A stretch of 42,402 bases of DNA from Thermomicrobium sp. GTDB taxonomy: Bacteria > Chloroflexota > Chloroflexia > Thermomicrobiales > Thermomicrobiaceae. Positions 26,777 through 35,074 of this stretch are shown here, in pieces. The notes under the pieces were generated by a model. That model searched no databases. It saw only the letters and a program-made list of their open reading frames with translations, and was not told where the DNA came from. The DNA is taken from assembly GCA_026419575.1 (NCBI GenBank), contig JANZZC010000008.1, positions 1 through 42,402 of the forward strand, written 5' to 3'. The position numbers and the translations under genes are program-made. The first letter of the stretch is position 1; each line of letters opens with the position of its first letter.

Positions 26777-27861
26777 CGAGTCGGATTGGGCAGCAGGCTG
26801 GGCTGGGGCTCCTGCCGTTCCTGCTCCAGGAGACGCAAGGTCGCTTCGACGAGACCGTAGGCGCCGGTGACCATCATGTCGCCGAACGGCGCTGCTTCGT
26901 ACCATCCGAGCGGCCGCGCCAGTGCGCGGTTCGGTCCGGTGATCGCGACGAAGGGGAAAGGAGCGGCGCGCTGATATTCGTCCGTCAGCACCGCCCCGTG
27001 GCCCCCGAGAGCGACGACCTGCGCGTGCGAGAGGGTTCCCGCACGAAGGGCTCCGACGAGTTCCGCGAGAGTTTCCGCGGTTCCCCCGCCGGTGTGGTGC
27101 TCGAAGAGCCCATAGATCCTCGTGCCGCGGAGCGCGACCGCGAACGTGTGCATGTTCCCGACGTTGACGACGACGGCTCCCTCTCCCTGGGCAGCGCGCC
27201 ACACGACCGGATCGCAGAGCGCACCGAGAACCGCCGCTGGGCCGGTGTCCATGACGATGCATCCAGGTACCTGCCGCTGGACGCTGACCATCCGGAGGAG
27301 ATAGGGCGGGGGCTCGAGGAACGCCAGCTGTCGCACGTCGCGCGTGCGGGCGAGGAGCTCCCGGAGGAAGCGGTAGCGGTACTCGTGCGCCTCGTGCTGC
27401 GGATCGTACCCGTGATCCTGCACCGCGATCGCCCAGATCGCGGGCGGCTCGATCTCGAAGGTCCGGAGCGCGAGTGTCAACGCCGCGGCGTCGACGTCAC
27501 CCAGGCGGATCACCTCGGCTCCGAGGGGAGGCCGTTCGGTGAGCTGGATGCCGAGGGCGCGCACGCGGTCGAGATCGTTGTGCAAGGTGCGAGCGGCAGC
27601 GGGCTCCGCCGAGACGGGCAGGCCGGCGGCCAGGTGTTCCCGGACTGCCTCGCTGCTCGCCCCGCCACCCATCAAGAAGCCAGCGAGATGGAGGGGACGA
27701 CCGCGGGCGGTCACGGCGCGGATGCGTGCAGCGACGACCTGCGTCTGCGACGGGAGCACGAGCTTCACGAAGTTCTCCGGGACCTGCGTGGCGTCGTAGA
27801 GGACGATGTCTTGCGTTCCCGCACCGGCATCGATCGCCAAGATGCGCACTGGATCGCTCAT
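26773..27861 (-). CDS. DUF1786 family protein (actin-like ATPase fold suspected)
   Basis: A 362-residue protein that I recognise as DUF1786, sometimes labelled as related to pyruvate formate-lyase activating enzyme without good grounds. The opening ILAIDAGAGTQDIVLYD looks like the phosphate-1 loop of the actin/Hsp70/sugar kinase superfamily, and VVVNVGNMHTFAVAL and GGGTAETLAELV could be further nucleotide-site parts. The biochemical function is unknown. The ATG at 27861 overlaps the stop of the metallophosphoesterase gene by four bases, so the two are probably co-translated. Its 3' end overlaps that of the convergent prenyl synthase by four bases. Confidence 0.8.
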   Translation of the reverse strand: MSDPVRILAIDAGAGTQDIVLYDATQVPENFVKLVLPSQTQVVAARIRAVTARGRPLHLAGFLMGGGASSEAVREHLAAGLPVSAEPAAARTLHNDLDRVRALGIQLTERPPLGAEVIRLGDVDAAALTLALRTFEIEPPAIWAIAVQDHGYDPQHEAHEYRYRFLRELLARTRDVRQLAFLEPPPYLLRMVSVQRQVPGCIVMDTGPAAVLGALCDPVVWRAAQGEGAVVVNVGNMHTFAVALRGTRIYGLFEHHTGGGTAETLAELVGALRAGTLSHAQVVALGGHGAVLTDEYQRAAPFPFVAITGPNRALARPLGWYEAAPFGDMMVTGAYGLVEATLRLLEQERQEPQPSLLPNPTR

Positions 27862-28805
27862 CGCGGACCCTCCGTGCGGTCGAGGATGGCTTCGCGCACG
27901 TAGTATCGCGGATCGTCGCAGGGCCAGCGAGGATCGCGTGCGGCCGGATCGAACTCGAGCAACACGGCCTCCGGCGGAGCGAAGAGCCGCAGCGGCAACT
28001 GCGTCTGCCCGATGCCGGTGCTGACGTAGACGAGCATACCCTTCGTCCAGAACCATCCTCGCTGGAACTGCGCGTGCGCCTTGCGCCTGACTTTGTCCAA
28101 GTACCACGCGGCGTCGAGCGGGTTGAGATGACGAGACCAGCTCAAGCGAACTTGTCCCCAGTGCGTGTGCCCGAACAGGGCGAGATCGGCCGAGCCGATG
28201 GGAAGCTCGTCCAGGACCGACGGTGCGTGGGCGAGCAGAATGCGCGGTGACGGCCCGGGAGGCGTGCAGGCCAGGCGCGCGTCATGGAGGCCGGAATACG
28301 GGTCGTCGAGCCCGAGGAGCTCCACTTGCCCGGGAAAGTCGGCTGGTCGTACGATCACCAGCTGGTTCCGGAGCACGCGAACGTCGTGCGTCTCGAGAAA
28401 GCGCACGATCATGGCCGCCGTGTCCGCACCGCGCCGGTAATCATGGTTGCCGAGGACCGCGTAGACATGGCCGAGGCCCCGCAGCTTGTCGAATGCCGCG
28501 GTTTCGAACCAGCGTCCCTGATCGAAGTAATCTCCCCCCAGCAGGACGAGGTGCGGGCGCCAAGTGCGAATCCGTTCGAGGGCGGCGATCGTCGTTCGGG
28601 ACGACGGACCAGGGCCGCCGACATGGAAATCGGTCAAGAACGCGACCCGGAGGCCAGCGATCGCATCGCACCCGCGCGGCAGGGAGAGGCGTACGTGCTT
28701 GATGCGCAGACGGTACGGCTCGAGCGCCGCGGTGAGCAGTGCAGCCAGGCCCGCGCTCGCCCCGAGCGCGATGAGCCGACGCGCGAAGCGCTCTCGGTCG
28801 AACAC
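27858..28805 (-). CDS. Membrane-anchored metallophosphoesterase
   Basis: A calcineurin-like phosphoesterase of 315 residues. An N-terminal hydrophobic segment (about 10-27) probably anchors it. The dimetal motifs run in order: FLTDFHVGG, LLGGDYFD, LGNHDYRRG, LLAHAPS and FGHTHWGQ. This fits the YaeI/YkuE-like lipid-related phosphodiesterase group (UDP-diacylglucosamine-type), but the substrate is not proven. Start: the GTG at 28805 with GAAGGG upstream is preferred; an in-frame ATG at 28877 would run through the shared regulatory region. The stop overlaps the DUF1786 gene. Confidence 0.85.
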   Translation of the reverse strand: MFDRERFARRLIALGASAGLAALLTAALEPYRLRIKHVRLSLPRGCDAIAGLRVAFLTDFHVGGPGPSSRTTIAALERIRTWRPHLVLLGGDYFDQGRWFETAAFDKLRGLGHVYAVLGNHDYRRGADTAAMIVRFLETHDVRVLRNQLVIVRPADFPGQVELLGLDDPYSGLHDARLACTPPGPSPRILLAHAPSVLDELPIGSADLALFGHTHWGQVRLSWSRHLNPLDAAWYLDKVRRKAHAQFQRGWFWTKGMLVYVSTGIGQTQLPLRLFAPPEAVLLEFDPAARDPRWPCDDPRYYVREAILDRTEGPR

Positions 28806-28835
28806 GGTGTCAACCCTTCGAACATCTGTTCCAGG

Positions 28836-28877
28836 TATACTATCGACGACATCGTCGCGGTGCCCTGCAGGGGGCAC
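28836..28877. promoter_or_regulatory. Divergent control region with two inverted repeats
   Basis: Between the metallophosphoesterase and the DtxR-type gene lie a plus-strand TATACT (28836-28841), an inverted repeat CGACGA-CA-TCGTCG (28844-28857) and an imperfect repeat GTGCCCTGCAGGGGGCAC (28860-28877) centred on a perfect CCCTGCAGGG. These could be operators for the adjacent metal-dependent regulator. The -35 region is not recognisable. Confidence 0.4.
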
Positions 28878-28896
28878 GGTCGCAGGGAGTGTACCA

Positions 28897-29667
28897 GTGC
28901 GTCAGCAGCGGAGATCGGTCGGCCGGACGGCCATCACGCAGGCGATGGAGGACTACCTGAAAGTCATCTTCGCCCTGGAGCGTGAGGAGGGGCGGGTGAC
29001 GACCCAGTCGATCGCGGCACGGCTCGGTGTGCAGAGCCCCTCGGTGACCAACATGCTGAAGCGGATGGCGGCGTTACAGCTCGTCGAGCACCAGCCGTAC
29101 CGGGGAGTGCGGCTGACCGAGCGGGGCCGTGACGTCGCGCTCGAGGTGATCCGGCATCACCGGTTGTTGGAGTCGTTCTTGGCGGAGGTGCTCCAGTACC
29201 CCTGGGAAGCGTTGCACGAGGAAGCCGATCGGCTCGAGCATGGACTCTCCGAGGAGCTCGAGTCCTGGATCGACGCGCGACTCGGCTATCCCACCGCCGA
29301 TCCGCACGGGCATCCGATCCCGCGCAGCGACGGTTCCCTGCCCGAGCGCCCCTGCGTCCGGCTCGAGGACGTCGCACCCGGCGAAGCGGTCGAGGTGCTT
29401 CATGTCGCCGACCATGACCGTGATCAGTTGCGGTATCTCGCCGAGCTGGGGATCCGACCCGGCATCCGGGTCGAGGTGCTCGAACGCCTTCCCTTCGAGG
29501 GACCGCTTCGGATTCGTGTGGGGGAGCGAGAACATTACGTCGGGCGGATGCTCTCGCGATCGGTGTTCGTCTCGGCGAATCCGCGGCGTACCGAGGCTGC
29601 CGAGACGGGGGAGGAGGCGGTGAGGGCGGACCCGATGGACCGTACGCGGTCGGACTGTGGCCACTGA
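28897..29667 (+). CDS. DtxR-family metal-dependent transcriptional regulator
   Basis: A 256-residue repressor. The N-terminal winged helix (about 14-75; VTTQSIAARLGVQSPSVTNM) is followed by the metal-binding and dimerisation domain with HHRLLESFLAEVL and the typical DPHGHPIP (about 136-143), then a FeoA/SH3-like C-terminal domain. Such proteins control iron or manganese uptake. No transporter gene is adjacent, so its targets are elsewhere or include itself. Start: GTG at 28897 with CAGGGAG upstream. The tail after about residue 225 is poorly conserved and may be disordered. recJ follows after 23 bases. Confidence 0.92.
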   Translation: MRQQRRSVGRTAITQAMEDYLKVIFALEREEGRVTTQSIAARLGVQSPSVTNMLKRMAALQLVEHQPYRGVRLTERGRDVALEVIRHHRLLESFLAEVLQYPWEALHEEADRLEHGLSEELESWIDARLGYPTADPHGHPIPRSDGSLPERPCVRLEDVAPGEAVEVLHVADHDRDQLRYLAELGIRPGIRVEVLERLPFEGPLRIRVGEREHYVGRMLSRSVFVSANPRRTEAAETGEEAVRADPMDRTRSDCGH

Positions 29668-29690
29668 CGAGGGAGAGGGGCAGGCGCCCG

Positions 29691-31379
29691 ATGCCACGGT
29701 ACCGGTGGCGTGAGCCCGAACCAGTGCCCGACTGGGCGTTGTCGTTGGCCGAGCACCCTCTGGTCGCTGCCCTTCTCTACCGGCGTGGCATCCGCGATCG
29801 GGAGACCGCGCGCAGCTTCCTTTCCCCGAATCTGCGTGACGTGCCGTCCCCGGACGGGTTGCCCGAGTTGTCCCGAGCTGTCGCGCTCGTCGAGCAGGTG
29901 CGGACGAGTCCGCGACCGGTCGTGGTCTTCGGTGACTACGACGTCGACGGTTTGACGGCGACGACCCTCCTCGTCGAAGCGTTCCGTCTGCTGGGGCTGC
30001 GCGTCGTGCCGATCGTCCCGCATCGCCTTCGTGACGGCTACGGCTTCCGGGAGCAGCACGTCCCGTACGTCATCGACGCGCGGCCGAGTCTCCTGGTCAC
30101 GGTCGATTGCGGCACCGGTGATTGGGACGCGCTGGCGGCTGTCCAGCGAGCCGGCATTCCGGTCATCGTCCTGGATCACCACGACGTCCACCGATTCGAT
30201 TGGCCGAGCGAACTCGTCTTCGTCTCGGCGAAGCGACCGGACGCCCCGGAGGCGTTCCGCACGCTCGCCGCTGTGGGGGTCGCGTACCAGTTCGCCCGGG
30301 CGCTCGTCGGCGAGACGAGCGCCGAGCGATGGTTGCCGCTCGTCGCGCTGGGCACTGTCGCTGATGTGGTGCCGCTGGTCGGCCAGAACCGGGTGTTCGT
30401 CGCGCTCGGCCTGCAGCGGTTCTGGCAGGACGCGCCTTTAGGCCTGCGGATACTCGCACTCGAGGCCGGTCTACGACCGGAGAGTCAGCGAGCGCTCTCG
30501 GCCTGGCATTGCGGATACGTTCTCGGTCCGCGGCTCAACGCCGCCGGTCGCATGGACGATCCGCGGTTCGCCCTGGAACTCCTGCTCACTGACGAGCCAG
30601 CCCGTGCACGTGAACTGGCCGAGCGACTGTCGCGCCTCAACGCGGAGCGGCAGCGAGCGATCGAAACGATGCTCCAGGAGGCGGAGCAGCGCCTGCGGGC
30701 GCGTGGAACGCTGCCGCCGGTGCTCGTCCTGGCGGACGAGGCGTGGCACGTCGGGTTGGTGGGCCTCGCAGCGAGCAAGCTCGTCGGTCGGTACGCCCGA
30801 CCGGTCGTGCTCCTGTCGCGCGAAGCGGAAGTCAGCCGGGGTTCGGCCCGCAGCGTCGACGGTTTCGACATTTCCGCCGCGCTCGAGCGCTGCCGCGATC
30901 TCCTGCTCGACCACGGTGGGCACAGTGCGGCAGCTGGACTGACGCTCCCGACCGATCGGATCGCGGAACTCGAGGCCCGGCTTCTCGACCTCGCCTGGTC
31001 GGTGTTCGGGGCGGATGGGCCGGCGCTACCGCTCGATCTCGACCTGGAGCTGCGCCCGTATCAGGTGTCGCTCGAGACAGCGTCGCTCCTCGCGTGCCTG
31101 GAGCCGTTCGGGCACGGCAACCCGGTTCCTCGTTGCGTGCTGCGGAACGTACAGCCGGTCAACCCGGTGCGCACGCAGGACGGAAAGCACCTCCGATTCA
31201 CCGTGGTGGCGCGGGACGGAACGGTCCGTCCGGCCGTGTGGTTCGACGGCGGGGCGGAACTCGAGCGGGTCCGTGGGTCGACGCGCATCGACGTGGCGTT
31301 CACGCTCCGCCGGAATGTCTGGAACGGTACGGAGCAGATCGAACTCGACGTGATCGATATTCGGCCGGCTCAGCGATGA
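29691..31379 (+). CDS. recJ: Single-stranded-DNA-specific exonuclease RecJ
   Basis: A 5'-3' single-strand exonuclease of recombination and mismatch repair, 562 residues. DHH-family motifs: DYDVDG (82-87), VDCG (138-141), DHH (162-164), then LGTVADVVPL and GPRLNAAGRMDDP. The DHHA1 part has GGHSAAAGLTL near residue 410, and the C-terminal OB-like domain follows. All catalytic residues are visible. The ATG at 29691 with GGGAGAGGGG upstream, 23 bases after the DtxR gene, suggests co-transcription. Confidence 0.95.
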   Translation: MPRYRWREPEPVPDWALSLAEHPLVAALLYRRGIRDRETARSFLSPNLRDVPSPDGLPELSRAVALVEQVRTSPRPVVVFGDYDVDGLTATTLLVEAFRLLGLRVVPIVPHRLRDGYGFREQHVPYVIDARPSLLVTVDCGTGDWDALAAVQRAGIPVIVLDHHDVHRFDWPSELVFVSAKRPDAPEAFRTLAAVGVAYQFARALVGETSAERWLPLVALGTVADVVPLVGQNRVFVALGLQRFWQDAPLGLRILALEAGLRPESQRALSAWHCGYVLGPRLNAAGRMDDPRFALELLLTDEPARARELAERLSRLNAERQRAIETMLQEAEQRLRARGTLPPVLVLADEAWHVGLVGLAASKLVGRYARPVVLLSREAEVSRGSARSVDGFDISAALERCRDLLLDHGGHSAAAGLTLPTDRIAELEARLLDLAWSVFGADGPALPLDLDLELRPYQVSLETASLLACLEPFGHGNPVPRCVLRNVQPVNPVRTQDGKHLRFTVVARDGTVRPAVWFDGGAELERVRGSTRIDVAFTLRRNVWNGTEQIELDVIDIRPAQR

Positions 31380-31425
31380 CCGGGAGCACGGACGGCTCGC
31401 TGCGCGGCGACGGTCCGATCGACCT

Positions 31426-32238
31426 TCAAAGACCGCGCACGATGTTGACCAGGGCTCGGACACGGTGCTCGTCGACCGGGTTGTGGACAAGGCCGTCGAC
31501 CTTCGCCCACGTCCCGACGATCGCGCCGCTGGCCAGGGAAACGAAGCGCCGCACGTTCTCGGCGGTGACGCCGCTTCCGACGAGCACCGGCACGCCAGGG
31601 AGTACCTGCCCGAGGCGCGCGAGCTCGGCGGGGTCGGGTGGACGGCCGGTTGCCGGTCCAGTGACGATCAGCGCATCGGCGAGTCCCCGCTCAACGGTGT
31701 CGCGAGCGACCTCCTCGAGCGGGACGGGCGCGAGCGGAACCGCATGCTTGACGAGTACATCGGCCCAGATCTGCACCGTGGCACCGAGCATCGTGCGGTA
31801 GCGGAGCGTCTCGTCCGCTCGGCCTTCGACGATCCCCTGATCGGTGAGCATGGCGCCGACGTGGACGTTGACACGGATGAATCCGGCACCGGTCATGGCG
31901 GCGATGGCGAGCGCGGCCCGAGCGTCGTTCCGGAGCACGTTGACGCCGACGGGAAGTCCAGTGGCGCGCTGGATCGCGTCGACGACGAGGGTCATGGCCG
32001 CGACCACGTGCGGCTCGACCGCATCCTTGCGGAACGGCACGTCGCCGAAGTTCTCGACGAGCAGCGCGTCGATGCCGCCGCGGGCGTACGCCTCCGCATC
32101 GCGGAGCGCACGATCTCGGACCTCAGCGAAGTGCCGAGCTCGCGGGCTCCCAGGCAGCGGGAGCAGATGGACCACCCCGACGAGTGCGAACCGTTCGTTC
32201 GAGGCGAAGACCTGTGTCATGTCCACTCGGCCTTGCAC
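31426..32238 (-). CDS. BtpA/SgcQ family TIM-barrel protein
   Basis: A 270-residue protein of the BtpA family, named for a cyanobacterial factor needed for photosystem I stability; most members in non-phototrophs, such as SgcQ, have no proven role. Family stretches: VGVVHLLPLPGSPR (about 20-33), GIDALLVENFGDVPF, GVNVLRNDARAAL, and the phosphate-site-like VLVGSGVTAENVRRF near residue 222. No photosystem genes are nearby. Start: GTG at 32238 has AGGA seven bases upstream; an ATG six codons later (32220) is the alternative. It is divergent from the MerR gene. Confidence 0.88.
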   Translation of the reverse strand: MQGRVDMTQVFASNERFALVGVVHLLPLPGSPRARHFAEVRDRALRDAEAYARGGIDALLVENFGDVPFRKDAVEPHVVAAMTLVVDAIQRATGLPVGVNVLRNDARAALAIAAMTGAGFIRVNVHVGAMLTDQGIVEGRADETLRYRTMLGATVQIWADVLVKHAVPLAPVPLEEVARDTVERGLADALIVTGPATGRPPDPAELARLGQVLPGVPVLVGSGVTAENVRRFVSLASGAIVGTWAKVDGLVHNPVDEHRVRALVNIVRGL

Positions 32239-32300
32239 GCGGACTTCCTGGGCGCTCCGCGAAGAGCATACTTCAAGCGTGCGCGACCGCGGAGTCGTCG

Positions 32301-32693
32301 ATGGCGGAAGGCCACGAGCGAACGATGACCATACACGAGTTGGCTGAACGTGCCGGCGTGCCGCCGCGGCGGATCCGCTACTACGTGGCGCGCGGACTGT
32401 TACCGCCGCCCGAGGGACGGGGGCCGACCGCGCGCTACGGACCGGAGCACCTTCGGCGCCTGCAGCTCATCCGCGAGCTCCGTGAGCGCCGATTGGGCCT
32501 CGACGACATCCGCGAGCGGCTGCAGCAGCACCGTGGCGATGCCGAACGGGAGTGCACGCTCTGGTACCAGTGGGAAATCGTGCCCGGCGTCCTGCTGTGG
32601 ACGCGAGCCGATCTGCCGGAGCGCGATCGCGGGCAAGTGGCGGTGCTCGTCGACGTCGGCCGGCGACTCTTCCGACAGAACGAGGGCTCCTGA
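32301..32693 (+). CDS. MerR-family transcriptional regulator
   Basis: A 130-residue regulator with the MerR winged-helix motif at the N-terminus (TIHELAERAGVPPRRIRYYVARGLLPPP), a linking helix (RLQLIRELRERRLGLDDIRERLQ) and a short C-terminal part ECTLWYQWEIVPGVLLWTRADL. No Cys pair of a metal sensor is visible; one Cys precedes the Trp-rich part. The ligand is unknown. ATG at 32301, with GGAG six bases upstream; a second ATG at 32325 is possible. The stop overlaps the next ATG by one base, coupling the two genes. Confidence 0.87.
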   Translation: MAEGHERTMTIHELAERAGVPPRRIRYYVARGLLPPPEGRGPTARYGPEHLRRLQLIRELRERRLGLDDIRERLQQHRGDAERECTLWYQWEIVPGVLLWTRADLPERDRGQVAVLVDVGRRLFRQNEGS

Positions 32694-33166
32694 TGGAACC
32701 GCACGGGACGAAGGCCGAACTGGAGTCGATCCGACAGGTGCTCCGTGCCGCCGGATACTGGGCGTACCCGCTCTATGGGGAGGACGGCCGTTGGCTCATC
32801 GCCTGCGACACCGAGTCCGGTCGCGTCGATGTCCGTATCGGGAGCGATGGGTATCTGGTCGAGGTCTGGGACGTGTCGCCGGGTCTCTTCTTCGACGAGG
32901 AAGACGAGCGGCGGCGGGTCGTCCGCGAGCGGTTGGCTCGGCTGGCACTGTCGCGCCTCCGCGAGACGATCCTGCGGGCACCGCTCGAGCCCGGGGAGGA
33001 ATTCCTCGCCGATCTCTGGTGGGACGACAGCGAGCACGGCGTCGGTGCGCGCTTGCGGCTCGAGATTCCGTTCAGCGCGAGCGACCGGTTGCCGTCGCTC
33101 GTCGCGACGTTGCTGGATCAGTTGAATGCGCTGCTCGGCAGAATCGAGGAGCGCCTCCTCCAGTGA
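32693..33166 (+). CDS. Hypothetical protein coupled to MerR regulator
   Basis: I do not recognise this 157-residue protein. It has a predicted alpha/beta N-terminal half (YWAYPLYGEDGRWLIACDTE, then VDVRIGSDGYLVEVWDV), an Arg/Glu-rich helix (about 65-85), a strand region with LWWDDSEHGVGARLRLEIPF and a C-terminal leucine-rich helix. There is no signal peptide and no membrane segment. Its ATG overlaps the MerR stop (TGATG), so it is co-translated and could be a partner or effector of the regulator. Codon use looks like that of the neighbours. Confidence 0.75.
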   Translation: MEPHGTKAELESIRQVLRAAGYWAYPLYGEDGRWLIACDTESGRVDVRIGSDGYLVEVWDVSPGLFFDEEDERRRVVRERLARLALSRLRETILRAPLEPGEEFLADLWWDDSEHGVGARLRLEIPFSASDRLPSLVATLLDQLNALLGRIEERLLQ

Positions 33167-33185
33167 GGGAAGGGAGCGAACGACG

Positions 33186-34895
33186 ATGGCGAACCTCGGC
33201 ATCGGCGATTTGACGCTCGAGCAGTGGCGACGGTTGCTGCGTGTGGCCCTGGGCGAGGAGCCAGCCGATCTCGTCCTGCGTCGCGCCCGGATCGTCAATG
33301 TGGCCAGCGGGGAAATCGAGGAGGGCGACATCGCCGTCGTGCACGGTCGGATCGCTGGGATCGGTGCGTACGACGGGGGTGCGCAGGTCCTCGACGTGGA
33401 CGGGTCGTACGTCGCGCCATCGTTCATCGATGGGCACGTCCATATCGAGAGTTCGCTGCTGTGGGTCGACCAGTTCGCCCGCGCTGTGGTCCCGCACGGG
33501 ACCGGCGCCGTCGTGACGGACCCGCACGAGATCGCCAACGTGGCCGGACTGCGCGGTATCCGAGCGCTCGCCGAAGCGGCGTCCAAGCTGCCGGTCGGCA
33601 TCTTCTTCACCGTACCGTCGTGCGTCCCGGCGAGCCCGTACGAGAGTGCCGGAGCAGCGATGGATGCCGCGGCGATCGCCGAGGGGCTGGCGTTGCCGAA
33701 CGCGGTCGCGCTCGGTGAAATGATGAACTTCCCCGGCGTGCTCAGCGGGGAGCCGGAGATCTACGAGAAATTGCGTCTCCCGGCTCGTCGGCGTGACGGG
33801 CACGCGCCGGGGCTCCGCGGCTACCGTCTGAACGCGTACGTCGCGTCGGGGATGGGATCCGACCACGAGTCGACGCAGCTCGAGGAAGCGCGCGAGAAGC
33901 TGCGACGCGGCCTCCGCATCATGATCCGGGAGGGGTCGACCGAGCACAACCTCCTGGAACTGTTGCCGCTCGTCACCGACGCGACGTACCCGCAGTGCTG
34001 CTTCGCGAGCGACGACCGTGACTGCGCGACGCTTTTGCACGACGGCCACATGGACGCGGTAGTGCGCAAGGCGATCGCGGCTGGGCTCGATCCGATCCGC
34101 GCGATCCGTTTGGCGACGTTGAACACGGCCGAGTACTGGGGGCTCGACGGATACGGCCTGGTGGCGCCCGGTTACTGGGCGAATCTCGTCGTCTTCGATC
34201 GGCTGGACGACCTCCGGCCGTCGCTCGTCGTCTTCAAGGGGGAGATCGTTGCGCGCGACGGGCGACCGCTCTTCTCCGTGGAGCAGGCGATTCCCGAATG
34301 GTTGCTCGATACGGTGCGCGTCGCGCCGGTGGATCGTGGGCAGCTCAGGATTCCGGCGAGCGAGCGGCTAACCGCAGTGGAGGCGATTCCCGGACAGATC
34401 GTGACCCGCGCGATCGAGGTCGAACCGACGACCCGCGACGGCGAAGTCGTGGCCGATCCGGATCGCGATCTCCTCAAGCTGGTCGTCGTGGAGCGGCATC
34501 GGGCGACCGGGCGAGTCGGAGTGGGCCTGGTGAAGGGTTTCGGGCTCAAGCGCGGCGCGATCGGATCCTCGATCGCGCACGACGCGCACAACATCGTCGT
34601 CGTCGGTGTCGACGACGGGGACATTCTCCAGGCGATCGAGGCGATCGTCGCGATGAAGGGCGGTCTCGTCGCTGTCGCGCACGGGGAGGTGAAGGCGCGG
34701 TTGGCCTTACCGGTGGCTGGTATCCTGTCGCCGGAGCCGCTCGAGCGAGTCGCCGAAGCCTACGAACGGGTCGAGCGGGTGGCGAGAGAGCTCGGCAGTA
34801 CGGTGCCTGCCCCCTTCGCGCTGTTGTCGTTCATGGCGTTGTCGGTCATTCCCGAGGCGCGGGTCACCGATCGAGGACTCGTCGTCTTGCGCTGA
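33186..34895 (+). CDS. ade: Adenine deaminase
   Basis: Converts adenine to hypoxanthine and ammonia in purine salvage. It has 569 residues of the amidohydrolase fold with metal ligands in FIDGHVHIESS (H84, H86), then VTDPHEIANV, DGHAPGLRG, GMGSDHE, IREGST and CFASDDRDCATLLHDGHMD. The C-terminal domain has GRVGVGLVKGFGLKRGAIGS and SSIAHDAHNIVVVG, both typical of this enzyme. The ATG at 33186 lies 19 bases after the hypothetical gene. The frame is open upstream to 33126, but only inside that gene. No defects seen. Confidence 0.94.
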   Translation: MANLGIGDLTLEQWRRLLRVALGEEPADLVLRRARIVNVASGEIEEGDIAVVHGRIAGIGAYDGGAQVLDVDGSYVAPSFIDGHVHIESSLLWVDQFARAVVPHGTGAVVTDPHEIANVAGLRGIRALAEAASKLPVGIFFTVPSCVPASPYESAGAAMDAAAIAEGLALPNAVALGEMMNFPGVLSGEPEIYEKLRLPARRRDGHAPGLRGYRLNAYVASGMGSDHESTQLEEAREKLRRGLRIMIREGSTEHNLLELLPLVTDATYPQCCFASDDRDCATLLHDGHMDAVVRKAIAAGLDPIRAIRLATLNTAEYWGLDGYGLVAPGYWANLVVFDRLDDLRPSLVVFKGEIVARDGRPLFSVEQAIPEWLLDTVRVAPVDRGQLRIPASERLTAVEAIPGQIVTRAIEVEPTTRDGEVVADPDRDLLKLVVVERHRATGRVGVGLVKGFGLKRGAIGSSIAHDAHNIVVVGVDDGDILQAIEAIVAMKGGLVAVAHGEVKARLALPVAGILSPEPLERVAEAYERVERVARELGSTVPAPFALLSFMALSVIPEARVTDRGLVVLR

Positions 34896-34976
34896 GCCTC
34901 CACCGGTCGCCATGCCCGAGCAGCGGTCGCAAGCGACTCGCGCGGGGCGTATCGGCGCGCTCCGCGGCTCGCGGCG

Positions 34977-34985
34977 TGGTATACT
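34977..34985 (+). promoter_or_regulatory. Extended -10 promoter of tRNA-Cys
   Basis: TGGTATACT (TGnTATAAT with one mismatch) ends 15 bases before the tRNA 5' end, a fitting distance for a short leader. No -35 hexamer is recognisable in the GC-rich DNA upstream. It matches the element ahead of coxD. Confidence 0.45.
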
Positions 34986-35000
34986 GTTCCCGAAAAGCGG

Positions 35001-35074
35001 GGCGCCGTAGCCAAGTGGCCTAAGGCAGCGGTCTGCAAAACCGCGATTCGGCGGTTCGAATCCGCCCGGCGCCT
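35001..35074 (+). tRNA. tRNA-Cys (anticodon GCA)
   Basis: A cloverleaf can be drawn. The acceptor stem GGCGCCG (35001-35007) pairs perfectly with CGGCGCC (35067-35073) and the discriminator base is U, as in tRNA-Cys. The anticodon stem GCGGT/ACCGC (35028-35032 with 35040-35044) encloses CTGCAAA, anticodon GCA at 35035-35037. The T arm has GGTTCGAATCC. The 3' CCA is not encoded; the DNA continues with CCT, so CCA must be added by the nucleotidyltransferase. Confidence 0.96.
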
